Positions 5,097-5,739 of a stretch of DNA of 5,739 nucleotides are shown here, piece after piece. The DNA lies in the NCBI GenBank assembly GCA_002345845.1, contig DDWF01000254.1, forward strand, positions 1 through 5,739, given 5' to 3'. Below the pieces are notes generated by a model. It saw only the letters and a list, made by a program, of their open reading frames with translations. It made no database searches and was not told the origin of the DNA. A program made the position numbers and the translations under genes. The first letter of the stretch is position 1, and every line of letters begins with the position of its first letter. The DNA comes from Betaproteobacteria bacterium UBA2293 (lineage in GTDB: Bacteria > Pseudomonadota > Gammaproteobacteria > Burkholderiales > Rhodocyclaceae).

Positions 5097-5739
5097 CAGT
5101 AGCGGAAATAGAAAACGCCATATTCCGGCGGTTCATCGCCTTTTCTGCTTTCTTTTGAGCGCTTGACCAGATCAATATTCGCCGGATCATCCCAGCCGAA
5201 CGCATGAAATACTTTCTCGGACAGACGTACGAAGGGCATCCACTTACGGGCCAGGGACCAGGTCATTAGAGCGAAGACGGGGTAGAAGAAAAACAAGAAA
5301 CCCAGTAAGAAATACCAACCTCCGACAGGGTGAAAAATTATTGTTACGTCCTGAATGCGTGCAGCAATTTCGATAATCAGTAGTCCGACGATTATGAGTA
5401 GACCTGTACCGAGCAACCACCACTTCCACGCATTGCGCCAATGGCTGCCGCCACCACGCGAGCAATGCGGATACAGTGCGACAAGCCGATCCGCCGGACG
5501 GGCGATAGCGCAAAGCTCATAATGCTCTCCTCGCCATTCAACGGCGATCTCCACATCATCTCCTTCCCTGAACGGGCTGCGCCAGACCCAACCCTTCACT
5601 GGTTTGCCGTCAATCTCGAACTCAAGATAGTCCGCATCCTCCTCGGCACTTGCGGCTGCACTAGCAGTGCTGATTGCCTGACCAGACAATCCGGCGAGGC
5701 TAGCGGCCATGGCGATAGCCCCCAAGCCCTCGCGATCAT
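5096..5739 (-). CDS. Two-segment membrane protein, putative type VI secretion effector-like, 5' end outside window
   Basis: The frame is open to the right edge, so the start is not visible; an in-window TTG (5725) or ATG (5710) is possible, but DREG codons continue upstream. Numbering from the TTG gives 209 residues. Residues 1-27 are small and Ala/Ser-rich with a hydrophobic run (AIAMAASLAGLSG). A soluble part (about 30-90) follows with EDADYLEFEIDGKPVKGWVW (29-48), RSPFREGD (49-56) and ARPADRLVALYPHCSRG (75-91). Two membrane segments lie at about 103-122 and 136-158, then RKWMPFVRLSEKVFHAFGW (160-178) and a conserved-looking end, YGVFYFRY. No catalytic motif is visible. The pattern matches proteins I recall being annotated as putative type VI secretion system effectors in Burkholderia and relatives; membrane segments would equally suit an immunity protein. 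Its TGA overlaps the ATG of the broken fragment. GC is close to 55%, lower than parC. The coding call is firm, the function is not. Confidence 0.75.
   Translation of the reverse strand, partial: DREGLGAIAMAASLAGLSGQAISTASAAASAEEDADYLEFEIDGKPVKGWVWRSPFREGDDVEIAVEWRGEHYELCAIARPADRLVALYPHCSRGGGSHWRNAWKWWLLGTGLLIIVGLLIIEIAARIQDVTIIFHPVGGWYFLLGFLFFFYPVFALMTWSLARKWMPFVRLSEKVFHAFGWDDPANIDLVKRSKESRKGDEPPEYGVFYFRY

Noticed and set aside
1..5739. CRISPR array, insertion sequence or large repeats
   Set aside because: No spaced direct repeats, transposase or terminal inverted repeats were seen on either strand.

Overview
The window looks like a chromosomal segment from a GC-rich betaproteobacterium. The ParC sequence style (including an extra stretch between the TOPRIM-proximal core and the tower, compared with E. 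coli), a PHB-type phasin under a TGC-rich operator, and the general codon style all fit Rhodocyclales-like organisms (Dechloromonas/Azospira/Zoogloea type). That placement is inference from protein style, not from a search. The gene order does not suggest a plasmid or phage.

Layout: bases 2-1867 (+) are the 3' five-sixths of parC (topoisomerase IV subunit A). The window opens just after the segment that holds the catalytic tyrosine. A perfect hairpin flanked by A and T runs at 1905-1932 is a shared two-way terminator, because everything after it is on the minus strand and converges on parC. Reading the minus strand from right to left in the window: a protein of at least 214 residues with two membrane segments, open at the right edge, that resembles proteins annotated as putative type VI secretion effectors (5096-5739); a gene-poor stretch of about 590 bases that begins with a broken coding fragment overlapping the stop of that gene (5001-5096); tRNA-Arg(ACG) with encoded CCA, its own promoter and a strong terminator (4375-4523); a zinc-ribbon class I SAM methyltransferase of visibly lower GC (3533-4321); a SIR2-family NAD-dependent deacylase (2628-3434); and a phasin, phaP (1956-2510).

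How the genes relate: these are mostly independent transcription units rather than one operon. parC and the tRNA are housekeeping. The phasin coats polyhydroxyalkanoate granules; its control region is unusually legible, with a near-consensus sigma70 promoter and a 17-base near-perfect palindrome lying on the predicted start of transcription, as expected for a PhaR-type repressor, plus a weaker related site upstream. The sirtuin stop codon lies only about 30 bases upstream of the phasin -35 with no terminator between them, so read-through is possible. The right third (4547-5739) looks like accessory DNA with gene decay next to a secretion-associated gene. No wholly new system is demonstrable here; the best leads are the phasin operator pair, the membrane protein with its broken follower, and the low-GC methyltransferase behind the tRNA.
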